Assembly: GCA_000263275.1 (NCBI GenBank)
Contig: CAGP01000129.1
Coordinates: 1 to 64,000 of the forward strand
Length of the DNA: 64,000 bases
Reading direction: 5' to 3'
Source of the DNA: Helicobacter bizzozeronii CCUG 35545
GTDB taxonomy: Bacteria; Campylobacterota; Campylobacteria; Campylobacterales; Helicobacteraceae
The notes under the pieces are model-generated. The model searched no databases and had not been told where the DNA came from. It was given only the letters and a program-made list of their open reading frames with translations. Both the position numbers and the translations under genes were made by a program. Numbering within the stretch: the first letter of the stretch is position 1; each line of letters starts with the position of its first letter. Shown here in pieces: positions 8,755 to 20,150 of the stretch.

Positions 8755-10540
8755 ATGCCCACCTCCCTAACCCACCAACTCCAACAGCTCATTGACACCC
8801 ACGCCCCCATTCTCTACATGCCCTGCCAAGATAAGGACACTTTAGATAGCTTAATTGCACAAGTTAGAGGAAACAGAGAGTGCCTAGAATTTGATCACGC
8901 CTTAGGTGCGCTAGACTTTGCCACCAAAAGACCTTTAAAGCCAGATAAGCCCCAAGACCTAGAGAGTTTTTTAAAGGACAACTACGATCGCCCCTTTGAT
9001 CAAGAACTCTTTATCGTGCTCAAAGACATCGACCAACAGCTAGAACAAGAGCCCAAAGTAGTCGCCCTTTTGCAACGCATGGCACGCAATATCTTAAGCA
9101 AAGAGGATTACAGCGCGACCATTTTTATTTTTTCTAGCCATTTAGGCACGCCCAACATTCCCAAAGAGCTAGAGATTTACACCCGCATTTTTGATATTCC
9201 CTTCCCGGATAAAGCGCAAATTTTAGAAATCATCAACCGCTTTGTACAAGCCAACCACCTAAGCCTAGAACCCCAAGTGGCTAATGAGCTCGCCCTAGAT
9301 TGCAAGGGTTTAAGGGGCGTGCAGATCGAGCAGATTTTGCGCTTGGCTCTCTATGAGCAGGGGTGCATTGATGCTCAAAGTCGGGATTTTGTGATCAAGG
9401 AAAAAGAACAGCGCATTAAAAAGACCAATCTCTTAGAAATGGTGCGCCCCAAAGAGGGCGAGGACTTAGCGCACATGGGCGGGTTAGAAAAGCTCAAGGC
9501 TTGGCTCACACAACAAGCCAAGATCATCGCCCATTTGGATTTAGCCATGCAAAAGGGCGTGGATATGCCTAAGGGCGTGTTGGTCGTGGGCGTGCCCGGA
9601 TGTGGGAAGTCTTTGAGTGCTAAGGCGTGCGCAGGGTTATTTAAGTTGCCCTTAGTGCGCCTAGATGTGGGGCGTTTATTTGGGAAATTTGTCGGGCAGA
9701 GTGAGGAGAATATGCGCGCGGCTTTGCAGTTAGCTGAAGCCATTAGCCCCTGTGTGCTCTGGATTGATGAGATTGAAAAAGCCTTTAGTGGTATGGGGGC
9801 TAATGAGGGCGCACACGAGGTGAGCAGGCGTTTATTTGGGCATTTTTTTGACTTGGATGGAGGAGAAAAGTAGCATGGTTTTCATCGTAGCCACAGCTAA
9901 TGACATCACCCGCTTTCCCCCTGAGTTTTTGAGAAAAGGGCGTTTTGATGAACTCTTTTTTGTGGATTTGCCCGGCGTAGCAGAGAGAGAACAGATTTTA
10001 AAAATCCATTTACAAAAACGCCACCAAAATCCCCAAAACCTCAATCTAGCCAGTGTTGCTAAGGCGTGTGAGGGCTTTAGCGGGGCGGATTTAGAAAACC
10101 TAGTCAAACTCGCCGTGCAAGAGAGCTTTATTGAGAATAAAAGCTTAAGCCTTGACTTCTTGCAAAAAGCCTTAAAAGCCACCACCCCTATCACCAAGAC
10201 CATGCACGCTAAGATCCACGCCATTAGAATCCAAGCTAAGAAGTTGTGTTTGCAAAATGCGGGCGATGCTGTGTTTAAAGAGGAGGGTGTAAGTGATAGC
10301 AAAGCTTGTGATTATAGCACCACTCTAAGAGAAAAAATCCGTCTCAATGTGCGCAATAAATTAGTAAGTGCTTTGGTGCGTTTGGATAAAAATGCCGGCG
10401 AGGAATACGATACGGGCGAGATTTCTGATATCTCTACTATGTTAAATCTCGTGCAATCCATTGATAGTTTTTATATCACAGGTAAAGAAGGACCGAAGTT
10501 TGAAGAGCCACTAAACCTTGACTACGACAAAGAGGATTAA
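8755..10540 (+). CDS. Ycf46-like AAA+ ATPase, frameshifted at T7
   Basis: The first 230 residues resemble a degenerate AAA module (ILYMPCQDKD, FIVLKDIDQQL, TIFIFSSH) as in the Ycf46 family. A linker KKTNLLEMVRPKEGEDLAHM leads to an active AAA+ domain: Walker A GVPGCGKS (279-286), GRLFGKFVGQSE, Walker B LWIDEIEKAF (335-344), and after the break IVATANDITRFPPEFLRKGR with sensor-1 and arginine-finger-type residues. The frame is lost at T7 9843-9849; T6 restores FGHFLTWMEEKSSMVF, as expected for the family, giving 595 residues. As written the ATPase stops at 9873. Sited between the coiled-coil gene (gap 10 bases) and the hydrophobic-tail gene (gap 3 bases). A role as unfoldase or remodeller of one of those partners is inference. 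Confidence 0.8.
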
Positions 10541-10543
10541 AGC

Positions 10544-12046
10544 ATGCAACCTACAAAACTTGTTTTAAACCCCCTGCCTAACCCCCTACCCGACTTCACC
10601 CCTGAGCAAGCCCACGCTTTTAGCGCAATTCTAGGGCGTTTCTTAGAGGCGCAAGAAAAGGACGGCATGGCGGGCATCGAGGCGCAATTAGCCATAGAGT
10701 TGCCCGAAAGTAATGCTAAGGCACTTAGGGAGGAAATAGAGGCAGAAGTTAAAATCTATGAAGATAAACAAAAATCCTTAGAAAAAGCCCTAGAGAATGG
10801 GCGCACCAAAGAGCAGTGGTTTGCCAGTGAAATCCACAAAGCCACCAAAAATATGGCAACACAGGAGATAGTGCCCTATCTCAATAGCCTAGACAATGCC
10901 ATTAAAGAGGCTAACTATAAAATGGCAGAGGCGCTCCTCACTAACGAGGGCGTGATTAGCCAAAACCCTAATTTAGATGGCTTGATTGCTGAACAACAGC
11001 ATGTGAATCAACATAATCTCAACGCCACTGCGAGAGGTTCAAAATATCGAGCTGAGGTGCTTACACCCGAGGGTGGATACACTAAAAACGGCGTGGATAT
11101 TGTGGTAAAAGACGCAGAGGGCAAGGTAGTTAGGCGTTACCAGTCTAAATATGGTCAAGATGCCCAAAGCACTAAGGAACTCTTTGAACAGGGCGATTAT
11201 CGCGGGCAACAAAAATTAGTCCCCAGCGAGCAAAAGGCACAACTAGAGGAACAAGGGCTTAAAGTTACTGACAGAATAGAAGCCCCCGATGGCACGATCA
11301 GCCAGCCACTAAGCAAACAAGAAGTTAAAGAGCTCCAAGAAAAAATCCAAAAAGAGGGGAAAATTCCCCAAAAAACTTATAACGACTACCAACTACGGGA
11401 TTTAGCTAAAAACATCGCTAAAGACGCGGGCAAGGCTGGGGCAATGAGTGCCGGGATTTCTCTAATGATCGATAGCGTTTCTCATCTTTTTTCTAAGGAA
11501 AAAATGACCGCACAAAAGGCGCAAGAAATGGCAAAAAGGGCGATTACTAGCGGTGCGGACACAGGTGCCAAAACCGCTATGGCAGCCGCCATTAAGGTCG
11601 CCTCTGAAAAAGGGATTTTGCCTAAAGCGTTTGGCTTGAAGAATGTCTTTGTGGCGATAGGCACGCTTGTTGTCGATCATCTCAAGGTGCTTTGGCAATT
11701 TGGCAAGGGCGAAATCACCAGCGAGCAGGCGATAGAAAAGTTGCATGAAAACTCTCTATCCACAATTGCGGGCATTGTTTTTGCTGCCGCAGGTGAATAT
11801 GCGCTTATGGTGATTGGAGCAATCTTTGGGTCTATTGGTATGGCTGTGGGCGGTTTTATAGGCGCAACTTTAGGTTACATGGCAGGCTCGGCGGTAGGAC
11901 AGAAAATCGCTGAAGCCTCTAAGTCCCTTGTTTCTAGCGTGGTGAGTGGGATCAAAACGGCTATTAGTTTTGTGGGCAATGCGGTTAAATCTGTTGCCAG
12001 TGGAATTAAGTCGGTATTTAGCGCAGTGGTGGGGGCGTTTAGTTAA
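10544..12046 (+). CDS. Large protein with nuclease-like core and glycine-rich hydrophobic C-terminus (third gene of AAA unit)
   Basis: I do not recognise a named family. The 500-residue product has a charged, helical N-terminal half, then a segment with VDIVVKD (184-190) and RRYQSKYG (about 197-204); a D followed by QxK after a short beta hairpin is the layout of Mrr-type PD-(D/E)XK nucleases, but also of other small beta folds, so this is a weak clue. From about residue 400 the chain is rich in Gly, Ala and Ser with long hydrophobic stretches (GAIFGSIGMAVGGFIGATLG), like glycine-zipper membrane or pore-forming segments. No signal peptide is seen. It follows the ATPase by three bases, so co-translation is likely. 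The layout would suit an effector handled by the ATPase; no function is shown. Confidence 0.72.
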   Translation: MQPTKLVLNPLPNPLPDFTPEQAHAFSAILGRFLEAQEKDGMAGIEAQLAIELPESNAKALREEIEAEVKIYEDKQKSLEKALENGRTKEQWFASEIHKATKNMATQEIVPYLNSLDNAIKEANYKMAEALLTNEGVISQNPNLDGLIAEQQHVNQHNLNATARGSKYRAEVLTPEGGYTKNGVDIVVKDAEGKVVRRYQSKYGQDAQSTKELFEQGDYRGQQKLVPSEQKAQLEEQGLKVTDRIEAPDGTISQPLSKQEVKELQEKIQKEGKIPQKTYNDYQLRDLAKNIAKDAGKAGAMSAGISLMIDSVSHLFSKEKMTAQKAQEMAKRAITSGADTGAKTAMAAAIKVASEKGILPKAFGLKNVFVAIGTLVVDHLKVLWQFGKGEITSEQAIEKLHENSLSTIAGIVFAAAGEYALMVIGAIFGSIGMAVGGFIGATLGYMAGSAVGQKIAEASKSLVSSVVSGIKTAISFVGNAVKSVASGIKSVFSAVVGAFS

Positions 12047-12053
12047 ACGGCCC

Positions 12054-12075
12054 ACACAAAAGCATTTGTGTTTTA
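12054..12075. terminator. Intrinsic terminator between convergent genes
   Basis: ACACAAA (12054-12060), loop AGCA, TTTGTGT (12065-12071) followed by TTT form a seven-base-pair hairpin with a short T tail. It lies between the end of the AAA unit and the end of luxS on the other strand and could serve one or both. Confidence 0.55.
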
Positions 12076-12531
12076 AACCCCCACCTCAGCCCACTCATCC
12101 CGTTTGCCTAAGAAGGCGCGCGCGAGACTTTGTGCGCCCTCTAAGGTGTGGTTAGCTGCCCAGCCACATTGGACTTCATTGCACGCGGGCACCTCTGTGG
12201 CTTTAAGCACATCTTGCATGGTTTTTTCCAAGAGTCCTAAAATCTCTTGGTAATTGTCATGGTTTAACACCAACAAATAAAACCCCGTCTGGCAACCCAT
12301 AGGCGACCAATCCAGCACATAATTAGCGTGGTTGCGAATCAATTCTGCAACCAAGTGCTCCAAAGAGTGCAAACTGGGCATGTCCATGTGCTCTTGGTTG
12401 GGCTGTTTGAGGCGCACATCGTATTTGACAATCACATCGCCATGTGCGCCCCTCTTGCGATCGGCTACACGCACATAGGGGGCTTTAACTTTTGTGTGAT
12501 CTAAATTGAAACTTTCTACATTCATTTTCAT
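12073..12531 (-). CDS. luxS: S-ribosylhomocysteine lyase LuxS
   Basis: Cleaves S-ribosylhomocysteine to homocysteine and DPD, the precursor of autoinducer 2. The 152-residue length is typical. Zinc ligands are visible in HSLEH (about residues 55-59) and a cysteine in ACNEVQCGW (about 124-132); the catalytic-type cysteine lies in MGCQTG. The start is supported by GGAG eight bases upstream. Last gene of a cysK-metB-luxS operon on the minus strand, the same order as H. pylori HP0107-HP0105 as I remember it, where the products convert homocysteine to cysteine by reverse transsulfuration. Reading frame intact. Confidence 0.95.
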   Translation of the reverse strand: MKMNVESFNLDHTKVKAPYVRVADRKRGAHGDVIVKYDVRLKQPNQEHMDMPSLHSLEHLVAELIRNHANYVLDWSPMGCQTGFYLLVLNHDNYQEILGLLEKTMQDVLKATEVPACNEVQCGWAANHTLEGAQSLARAFLGKRDEWAEVGV

Positions 12532-12543
12532 GGATTACTCCTT

Positions 12544-13699
<1,156 letters not shown>

Positions 13700-14616
13700 T
13701 TATAGATAAATACCCTTAGAGAGATAACGATCCGCCATATCAGGGAAGATGGTTAAAACTTGGCTACCCTCTGGGAGGCGTTGCACCTCACGCAGTGCTG
13801 CCACAAAAGCCGCCCCACTGGAGCTCCCCACTAATAAGCCGCTTTTCCTAGCTAAATCTCTAGTGCAATCAAAGCCCTCTTTATCTGTAATGGTTTCAAA
13901 GCCATCAATCTCTAAGTCTGCAAAAAATGGGGGGATGAACTCTACCCCAATGCCCTCAATCTCATGGGGTCCGGGTTCTCCCCATTTAAAATGGAGCCCT
14001 CGGGTTCTACGCCAATCAGGCGCAAAGAGGGGATTTTTTCTTTAAGATATTTAGCCACACCTACAAAGGTGCCCCCACTCCCAATTCCTGCTACAAAGCT
14101 GGTAAGCCCTGTGCCTAATTCTTGGAAAATCTCAGGGGCTAGAGTGTGGTAGTAGGTTTGGGGGTTGAGCGGGTTTTCAAATTGCAAGGGCAGGTAGCTA
14201 TGAGGGATACTTTGGGCTAACTCTTTACTCTTGGCAATCGCGCCCTTAATGCCTTGATTGGTGGGTGTGTTAATCACCTCAGCCCCTAAGGCTTTCATAA
14301 TTTGTTGTTTTTCTAGGCTAAATTTTTCCGGGACAACAAAAATAGTCTTTAGGTGGTGCTCTAGGGCGACTAAAGCTAGGGCAATGCCCGTATTGCCCGC
14401 CGTGGGCTCAATAATGGTTGTTTGAGCGGTAATCTTGCCCGTTTTGAACCCCTCCTCTATGAGATATTGCCCCAAGCGATCCTTAATGCTCCCTCCCGGG
14501 TTTAAATACTCCAATTTGGCATAGATCACCGAATCCTTTAAGATAGGGTAATGCGGGCTAGTGAATTTAAAAATCGGGGTAGAGCCTATTATCTGTGTTG
14601 TTGTGGTGATGATCAT
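13700..14616 (-). CDS. cysK: Cysteine synthase / cystathionine beta-synthase (CysK/MccA), frameshifted
   Basis: PLP-dependent beta-synthase. ATG 14616 has AGGAGA upstream. The lysine motif NPGGSIKDR (about residues 38-46), PTAGNTGIALA and the phosphate-binding GIGSGGTFVG are clear. The frame is lost at C4 13980-13983 (plus strand): one more G on the coding strand changes NGENPDPMR to NGGEPGPHEIEGIG, the family sequence, and the gene then runs through LVGSSSGAAF to the stop at 13700. This is an example where a missing base in a G/C run, not an extra A, breaks the gene. First gene of the cysK-metB-luxS operon; about 304 residues when repaired. Confidence 0.9.
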
Positions 14617-14690
14617 GGTCTCCTCTTATGGGGTGATACTAATCTTAACTGGCTTAAAGAAGGCTTGTATTTTAAAATGGGGTGCATAGA

Positions 14691-16481
14691 TTAATCCACC
14701 TTCAAGATCGCCAAAAACGCTTCTTGGGGCAGATGGACCTTGCCTATGGCTTTCATGCGTTTTTTGCCCTCTTTTTGCTTTTCTAAGAGTTTGCGTTTGC
14801 GGGTGATGTCGCCCCCATAGCATTTTGCCGTAACATTTTTGCCCACCGATTTGATTGTCTCTCTAGCGATGATCTTGTTACCAATGCTAGCTTGCAAAGC
14901 CACTTCAAAAAGTTGGCGCGGGATCAAGGTTTTCATGCTCTCCACTAACGCCTTGCCCTTTTCATAGGCTTTAGAGCGATCCACAATGATAGAGAGCGCA
15001 TCCACCACTTCATTAGCCACTCGCACATCTAGCTTGACTAATTGCCCCTCTTGATAGCCGATGGGCTCGTAATCAAAGCTGGCATACCCCTTCGTGCAAG
15101 ATTTGAGCTTATCATAAAAATCCATCACAATTTCATTACTGGGCAAATCATAAGTGAGCATCACGCGGTTTTGATTCAAATACTCCATTTTGTCCTGCAC
15201 CCCCCGCCTGTTGTTGAGTAAGCCTAGCAAGTTACCTAAGTATTCGCTGGGCGCAATGATGCTCGCCTTGACATAGGGTTCTTTAATGCTAGCAATGGTG
15301 TTTTCAGCGGGCAGTTGGCTAGGATTTTGCACGCTGATAATTTGCCCATCTGTCAAATGCACTTCATAGAGCACTGTGGGGGCAGTGGCAATCAAATTTA
15401 AATTAAACTCCCGCTCCAAACGCTCTTTAATGACTTCCATGTGCAACAAGCCCAAAAAGCCCACACGGAAACCAAAACCCAAAGCCACGCTGCTTTCTGG
15501 CTCAAATTGCAAGGAGGCATCATTGAGTTGTAGTTTTAATAATGCCTCGCGTAATTCCTCAAATTGATCGCTCTCAATGGGGTAAAGCCCAGCAAAGACA
15601 AAGGGTTTGGCGGGTTTAAAGCCCTCTATGGGTGTGGGTGTTGGGGTTTTAGCATCCGTGATCGTGTCCCCCACAGCAATATCGGTGAGATTCTTTGAGC
15701 CCAAAGACACAATCCCGATCTCCCCGCATTCAATAGAGTTGGTGGGGATTTTATGTAGGGGGTTGGGGTAGTAAAGCCCTAACACTTGGTGGGTCTTGGC
15801 ACTGCCCATGACTAAAACCTCTTGATTAACACAGAGTCGCCCCTCTTTTAGACGCACAAGTGCTAAAGCCCCTAAATAATTATCAAACCACGAGTCGTAA
15901 ATCAATGCCTTTGTGGGGGCTTGCTTGTCGCCCTTTGGGGGGGGGATTTTGGTGATGATGGTCTCTAGTAGCTCATTAATGCCTAAGTGGGTCTTAGCAC
16001 TCACGCAGTTAGCCTCGCTGCAATCTAACCCGATGGTGTCCTCAATATCCTCTTTCACCGCTTCTATCTCAGCACTAGGCAAGTCTATTTTATTGAGCAC
16101 GGGTAAAATTTCCAAATGGTTATCTAGGGCGATATAGACATTGGCGATGGTTTGGGCTTGCACGCCTTGGCTGGCATCCACGACCAAGAGCGCGCCCTCA
16201 CACGCATGCAAGGATCGCGACACCTCATAGCTAAAATCCACATGCCCGGGGGTGTCTATGAGATTTAAAATATAGTCCTGCCCTTGATAGCGATAGTTGA
16301 GGCGCACAGATTGGGCTTTGATCGTGATCCCCCTCTCTTTTTCAATGTCCATAGTGTCTAAAACTTGGCTGGTCATCTCCCGCCCACTCAAAGCCTTGCA
16401 GGCTTGAATCAAGCAATCAGCTAAGGTGCTCTTGCCATGGTCGATGTGGGCGATGATGGAAAAATTGCGGATATGCTGCAT
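14691..16481 (-). CDS. lepA: Elongation factor 4 (LepA), ribosome back-translocase
   Basis: A translational GTPase that acts on stalled or mistranslocated ribosomes. The 597-residue protein starts [19 protein letters not shown] with the P-loop at about residues 9-17; an in-frame start at 16511 adds ten residues but AAGGGG precedes ATG 16481. G3 DTPGHVDF and G4 NKIDLP are present, and the LepA-specific C-terminal domain ends [20 protein letters not shown]. Intact. Divergently transcribed from the small gene at 16554. Confidence 0.95.
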   Translation of the reverse strand: MQHIRNFSIIAHIDHGKSTLADCLIQACKALSGREMTSQVLDTMDIEKERGITIKAQSVRLNYRYQGQDYILNLIDTPGHVDFSYEVSRSLHACEGALLVVDASQGVQAQTIANVYIALDNHLEILPVLNKIDLPSAEIEAVKEDIEDTIGLDCSEANCVSAKTHLGINELLETIITKIPPPKGDKQAPTKALIYDSWFDNYLGALALVRLKEGRLCVNQEVLVMGSAKTHQVLGLYYPNPLHKIPTNSIECGEIGIVSLGSKNLTDIAVGDTITDAKTPTPTPIEGFKPAKPFVFAGLYPIESDQFEELREALLKLQLNDASLQFEPESSVALGFGFRVGFLGLLHMEVIKERLEREFNLNLIATAPTVLYEVHLTDGQIISVQNPSQLPAENTIASIKEPYVKASIIAPSEYLGNLLGLLNNRRGVQDKMEYLNQNRVMLTYDLPSNEIVMDFYDKLKSCTKGYASFDYEPIGYQEGQLVKLDVRVANEVVDALSIIVDRSKAYEKGKALVESMKTLIPRQLFEVALQASIGNKIIARETIKSVGKNVTAKCYGGDITRKRKLLEKQKEGKKRMKAIGKVHLPQEAFLAILKVD

Positions 16482-16553
16482 ACAACCCCTTAAAAGCAGA
16501 AATAAACCCAAGACATGTAATAATAGCTTAGTTCTAGCAAAACGGAGCTAAAG

Positions 16554-16878
16554 ATGAAAATTTTTTTTGGATTGCCACTCTTTGCTCTTAAAGCGTGTGT
16601 TGGAGCAATACCTGCAAGATTTTTTATACCCCCTAGAGAATTGCGATTTTATTGTGAGCGATCATGTGGTGAAAAACCCCTACAAGGCGACATGTTTAAT
16701 CGGGTCTGATCCCAATGCCTACATTTTAACCCCCTTTACCCAAGGCGAGCTTTTAGAAAAGCTCCATGCCTTTTATGGCGATCAAGCCCAAACCCAAAGT
16801 TTAGAAAGCCGAGTCCAAGCTTTATTGCAAGAATACACCCATAAGCTTTTGGCTTTGATCCAAGATTACCGCCAATAA
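16554..16878 (+). CDS. Small conserved Helicobacter protein (HP0811-like position), frameshifted at T8
   Basis: No known domain. ATG 16554 has CGGAG upstream, but the frame is lost after five codons at T8 16561-16568; T7 gives MKIFLDCHSLLLKRVLEQY and a 108-residue protein ending IQDYRQ. Without repair only a TTG start at 16567, which has no ribosome-binding site, could be used. Its stop overlaps the rsmD start (TAATG). From memory H. pylori has a hypothetical gene at the same place next to rsmD-fliL-acpS. Confidence 0.65.
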
Positions 16879-17474
16879 TGCCAACCCCCCTATTTAAGAT
16901 TTTAGGTGGGGCACTTAAAGGTTTATCCCTCCACCTCCCCCCCAAAGCCACCACCCGCCCCACAAAAGCGATCATCAAGCAATCGGTGTTCAATGTGCTG
17001 GGGACTAGTATCCAAAATAGCAGTTTTATTGAGGTTTTTGGGGGCAGTGCGAGCATGGGGCTAGAGGCATTGAGCTTAGGGGCACACCAAGCCCTTTTTT
17101 TTGAAAAAGACCCGCTTGTTTTTAAAGTCTTGCAACAAAATATCCAGCTCTGCCAAGCGCGCTTAAACCCCTGCAACGCCCAAAGTTACTTAGGTGATGC
17201 CTTCCAACTCTTGCCCATCCACTTAGCCAATTTAGCACATCAAGGCTTGCTGATTCTCTATTTTGATCCCCCCTTTAAGCCCAACCTTTACCCAGCTTGC
17301 TGGGAGCTTTTAGAAAAACTTGATTTAACAAGGGCTTTAGAACATGGGGTTTTGATCATCTTAGAGCACCAAAGCAACGAACATATGCCCGCAAACCCCC
17401 CAAGCTTTAGTATAATAAAGCAAAGAAAGTTTGGCAGAACCAGCTTGAGTTACTATATTTTTAAAGGAAAATGA
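16878..17474 (+). CDS. rsmD: 16S rRNA (guanine966-N2)-methyltransferase RsmD
   Basis: SAM-dependent methyltransferase that modifies G966 of 16S rRNA. Near the start ILGGALKGLSL and RPTKAIIKQSVFNVL are the typical RsmD opening; EVFGGSASMGLEALSLGA is the SAM-binding motif I and FDPPFKPNLY (about 131-140) is the catalytic DPPY-type motif IV. 198 residues, intact. ATG 16878 overlaps the previous stop. It is followed directly by fliL, with acpS beyond, the order I remember from H. pylori HP0811-HP0808. Confidence 0.88.
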   Translation: MPTPLFKILGGALKGLSLHLPPKATTRPTKAIIKQSVFNVLGTSIQNSSFIEVFGGSASMGLEALSLGAHQALFFEKDPLVFKVLQQNIQLCQARLNPCNAQSYLGDAFQLLPIHLANLAHQGLLILYFDPPFKPNLYPACWELLEKLDLTRALEHGVLIILEHQSNEHMPANPPSFSIIKQRKFGRTSLSYYIFKGK

Positions 17475-18028
17475 ATGGCAGATGATGCTAAGGCCCCTAA
17501 AAAAAAGCAAGGCGATTTTATTTGTAGTTGTGGGTGCGATCTTGGTGATGCTGATCTTGGTCGGCGTGATCGCGATGTTATTGCTCAATAAGAATGCTGC
17601 ACCTGAGGACAATAAAAAAAGGCATGACAACCAACAAGGCAAGGCAGATTAGAGAGGCCAGCAAGATCGATGAAAATGGAGGCGGATCGGATTTGATGGT
17701 CAAATCCTCCGATTATCTCTCATTAGGGCCTCTCTTCCCCTTAAGCGATCCTTTTGTGGTGAATTTGATCAGCAATAATGGCCGCCGTTACCTTAAAACG
17801 AGCATTAGTTTAGAATTGAGCGATCCCAAACTATTACAAGAGATCAAGGCAAAAGAAACGGCGATCAAAGACACCATCATTGAAATTCTATCCTCCAAAT
17901 CTTATGAGGAGATCATCACGCTTAAGGGTAAAAACAAACTCAAGGAAGAAATTAGGAGCAATATCAATAGCTTTTTGATTGACGGATTCATTAAAAATGT
18001 GTTTTTTACCGACTTTGTGATCCAATGA
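17475..18028 (+). CDS. fliL: Flagellar basal-body protein FliL, frameshifted twice
   Basis: Inner-membrane protein linked to the flagellar stator. From ATG 17475 the sequence reads MADDAKAPKK, then the frame breaks at A8 17499-17506; A7 restores a single transmembrane helix (ILFVVVGAILVMLILVGVIA, about residues 15-34). A second break at A7 17614-17620 (A6 restores) leads into the periplasmic domain: SLGPLFPLSDPFVVNLISN, GRRYLKTSISLELS and NVFFTDFVIQ, the conserved FliL end. The stop overlaps the acpS start (ATGA). Rebuilt length about 183 residues, as in H. pylori. Confidence 0.88.
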
Positions 18029-18378
18029 TTGGCATTGATCTAGTCAGTATTGAGCGCATCACTAGGAGTGTGGCGCGTTTCAAGCAACACTTTTTGAATC
18101 GCTTTTTATCCCCACAAGAACAAGAACTTTTTAGCAAACCTGCCAGTCTAGCAGGAGCTTGGGCGGCTAAGGAGGCATGCGCTAAGGCTTTGGGTGTGGG
18201 TATTGGCTCTCAGCTAAGCTTTTTAGACATGCAACTTTCTAAAAATCCTTTGGGCGCGCCCCTCATCACCCTAAGCCCTGCCAAACAAGCCCTATTTAAC
18301 ATAAACAGCCTCCATCTAAGTATCAGCCACGATCGCGGGTTTGCTGTGGCGGTGGTGCTTGTGGTGAAAAGGGCTTAG
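18025..18378 (+). CDS. acpS: Holo-[acyl-carrier-protein] synthase AcpS
   Basis: Transfers the phosphopantetheine arm from CoA to acyl carrier protein. Visible motifs are MIGIDLVSIERI at the start, with the metal-binding Asp, and AGAWAAKEACAKALG (about residues 47-61) with the second metal ligand Glu; LHLSISHDRGFA is the conserved C-terminal strand. 117 residues, typical, intact. Starts within the fliL stop; ends tail-to-tail with the paralogue gene at 18375. Confidence 0.95.
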   Translation: MIGIDLVSIERITRSVARFKQHFLNRFLSPQEQELFSKPASLAGAWAAKEACAKALGVGIGSQLSFLDMQLSKNPLGAPLITLSPAKQALFNINSLHLSISHDRGFAVAVVLVVKRA

Positions 18379-19357
18379 GGCTCGATTTGGATATAGGTTA
18401 GGGTGATATCAAAGTAATATTCTCTATTTTTGATTTCTACCGCTCCCTTGAGGAGGTAAAAGTTGATGTAGTCAGGCGAAGGGCTTGCAAATCTAAACAA
18501 GTATTTCTCATTCTTGTTGCCTATATTTGCTGTAAGATTAAAATACCTATATTTTTTTTCTCTATCCTCAATGCTATAGCGTTCTTGCACACAAACCGCC
18601 TTTTTAAATACATGTGCCTTGCCCTCTTTAGGGATAGTAAGGGTTTTGCATTCAGCAAAACAACAAAAATCGTGAAAAGATATGCCACCAAAAAGATGGT
18701 TCAATGAGATATACTCATCATCAGTTGCACCACGAGTCAATATAGTCTCTCTTAAAATATCCCACCGATTCCACAAAGATACGCCAGCACACAGCCACAA
18801 TAAAAACGCCAACGCAGATGTTCCAGCCCTTACATACAACACATCCATAATCCCCCGCCTATCCATCTCCAACAATTCCGCATAATCTTGGCGCAGTTGG
18901 CGCAAAATAGCCCGCGCGTCCTCTAGGCTAGTGGCGTTAAAAAACTGCTCTTTAAGATCGGCATAAGCTTTAATGTAATCCTTGAACAAGGGGAGAGCTG
19001 GGGGCGCGCATTTTAAAATAAGCTCTTTGAGGGCTTGCTGTTGATCTTGATATGCCTTTAATTCCTCATGCTTTTGGGCAATGTGCTCTTGCTGGCGCAA
19101 GATCGCCTGCAGACTTTCTTCATCTGCTTCTACCCCAAAACCCCACACAGCGCATAGGCAATCTCTAGGGGCTCTGTGGCATCAATTTCTCTAACTAACA
19201 TTAACTCTCTCTCATAACCCCTAGAATCGAGCCAACGATCTAAGGTGCGATCCTGGTAATGTTGCAACACATCGAGCACATCAAAATGCACCCCCAATTC
19301 CTCTAAAGTCCGCACCCCTGTTCCATCGCAACGGAGCAAAAACTTCGCCTTACGCAT
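18375..19357 (-). CDS. Paralogue of the coiled-coil protein at 7809, with a membrane segment; frameshifted
   Basis: No named family recognised. It starts MRKAKFLLRCDGTGVRTLEE (RBS TAGGAGG), and residues 1-80 match the N-terminal domain of the 7809-8744 protein: LDVLQHYQ, TLDRWLDSRGYEREL and YALCGV. The frame breaks at A4 19137-19140 (plus strand); one more T on the coding strand gives ALCGVFGVEADEESLQ, the same junction as the paralogue. Then comes a helical, coiled-coil-rich middle and one likely membrane helix (ALAFLLWLCAGVSLW), and a C-terminal domain unlike the paralogue. About 327 residues. Unlike the copy at 7809 it is not next to an ATPase. Shared N-terminus plus variable C-terminus suggests a modular family. 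Confidence 0.7.
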
Positions 19358-19378
19358 ACAAACCTCCTACTAAATAGA

Positions 19379-20150
19379 TTAATTTAAGATACACACCTCT
19401 TCTTGCAAGATGATCCCAAAAGCGTTAAAAACCCGCTCTTTGGCTAGTGTGATGAGCTCTAGGGCTTCCTCAAAATGCGCCCCCCCTAGATTGACCAAGA
19501 AATTAGCATGCACGCTAGAAAAGCCCACGCGCCCCAAATTAAACCCCTTCATCCCCACCGCCTCTAAGAGTCTGCCAGCAAAGTCCCCAGGGGGGTTTTT
19601 AAAGCAACTCCCAAAGCTGGGTTTTTTGGGGTGGTAGGTACGCATGCGCTTGCACTCTTGTAAAATGTTTTCTTTAAACCCCTCTTTCTTTTGCAAACGC
19701 ACCCCAAAGACCACGCCCTCAAATGTGCTAGAGCGATAGGCTAGACCCAGAGCCTTTAAATCTAGCCATGCCCCATTAATGTTGGCTTGCAACACAACAT
19801 CGCTTATTTGATAAGCTTTCATGCCTGCATTCATCTTAAGCAACCCACCCACACTCCCGGGCAATGCGCTTAAAAAACTCTAGCCCCCCTAAATTATGCG
19901 CCTTAAAATAGCTAAAGAGTTTTTGCGCACTCGTTTTTGCCCCCACTTCAATAAAACTCCCCCGATCGTCTATGTAGTCAAAACAACGATCCAACATCGC
20001 CAAATTACATGCTTGGGGGGAGACTAAAAGATTATTACCCAAGCCCACCATTTGCACGCCCCCATAATCCTTGCATTCTTTGAGGAGTTGGAGACGCATT
20101 TTAGCCCCAATCTTCACGCTGGAATACTGGGAAAAATCTATCTCAAGCAT
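19379..20150 (-). CDS. murB: UDP-N-acetylenolpyruvoylglucosamine reductase MurB, frameshifted at A6
   Basis: FAD/NADPH enzyme of peptidoglycan precursor synthesis, essential in bacteria. N-terminal SSVKIGAK and MVGLGNNLLVS are typical of MurB; the frame is lost at A6 19872-19877 (plus strand), and A5 restores GGLEFLSALPGSVGGLLKMN, the FAD-binding core. Downstream FGSCFKNPPGDFAGRLLE contains the catalytic Ser region and ends EEVCILN. About 256 residues when repaired, as in H. pylori. The start directly follows the fliQ stop, so the two are co-transcribed. The break in an essential gene argues for sequence error. Confidence 0.9.

Noticed and set aside
9375-9743. 122-codon minus-strand frame inside the AAA ATPase
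   Set aside because: Antisense shadow of conserved Walker-motif coding sequence; codon pattern follows the plus-strand gene.
11462-11746. Minus-strand frames inside the third gene of the AAA unit, considered as an antitoxin
   Set aside because: No ribosome-binding site or promoter, and composition fits a shadow of the Ala/Gly-rich coding strand.
16561-16568. T8 at the start of the small gene as a phase-variation switch
   Set aside because: Position is suggestive, but T/A runs of 6-8 are one base too long in many essential genes here, so error is more likely.
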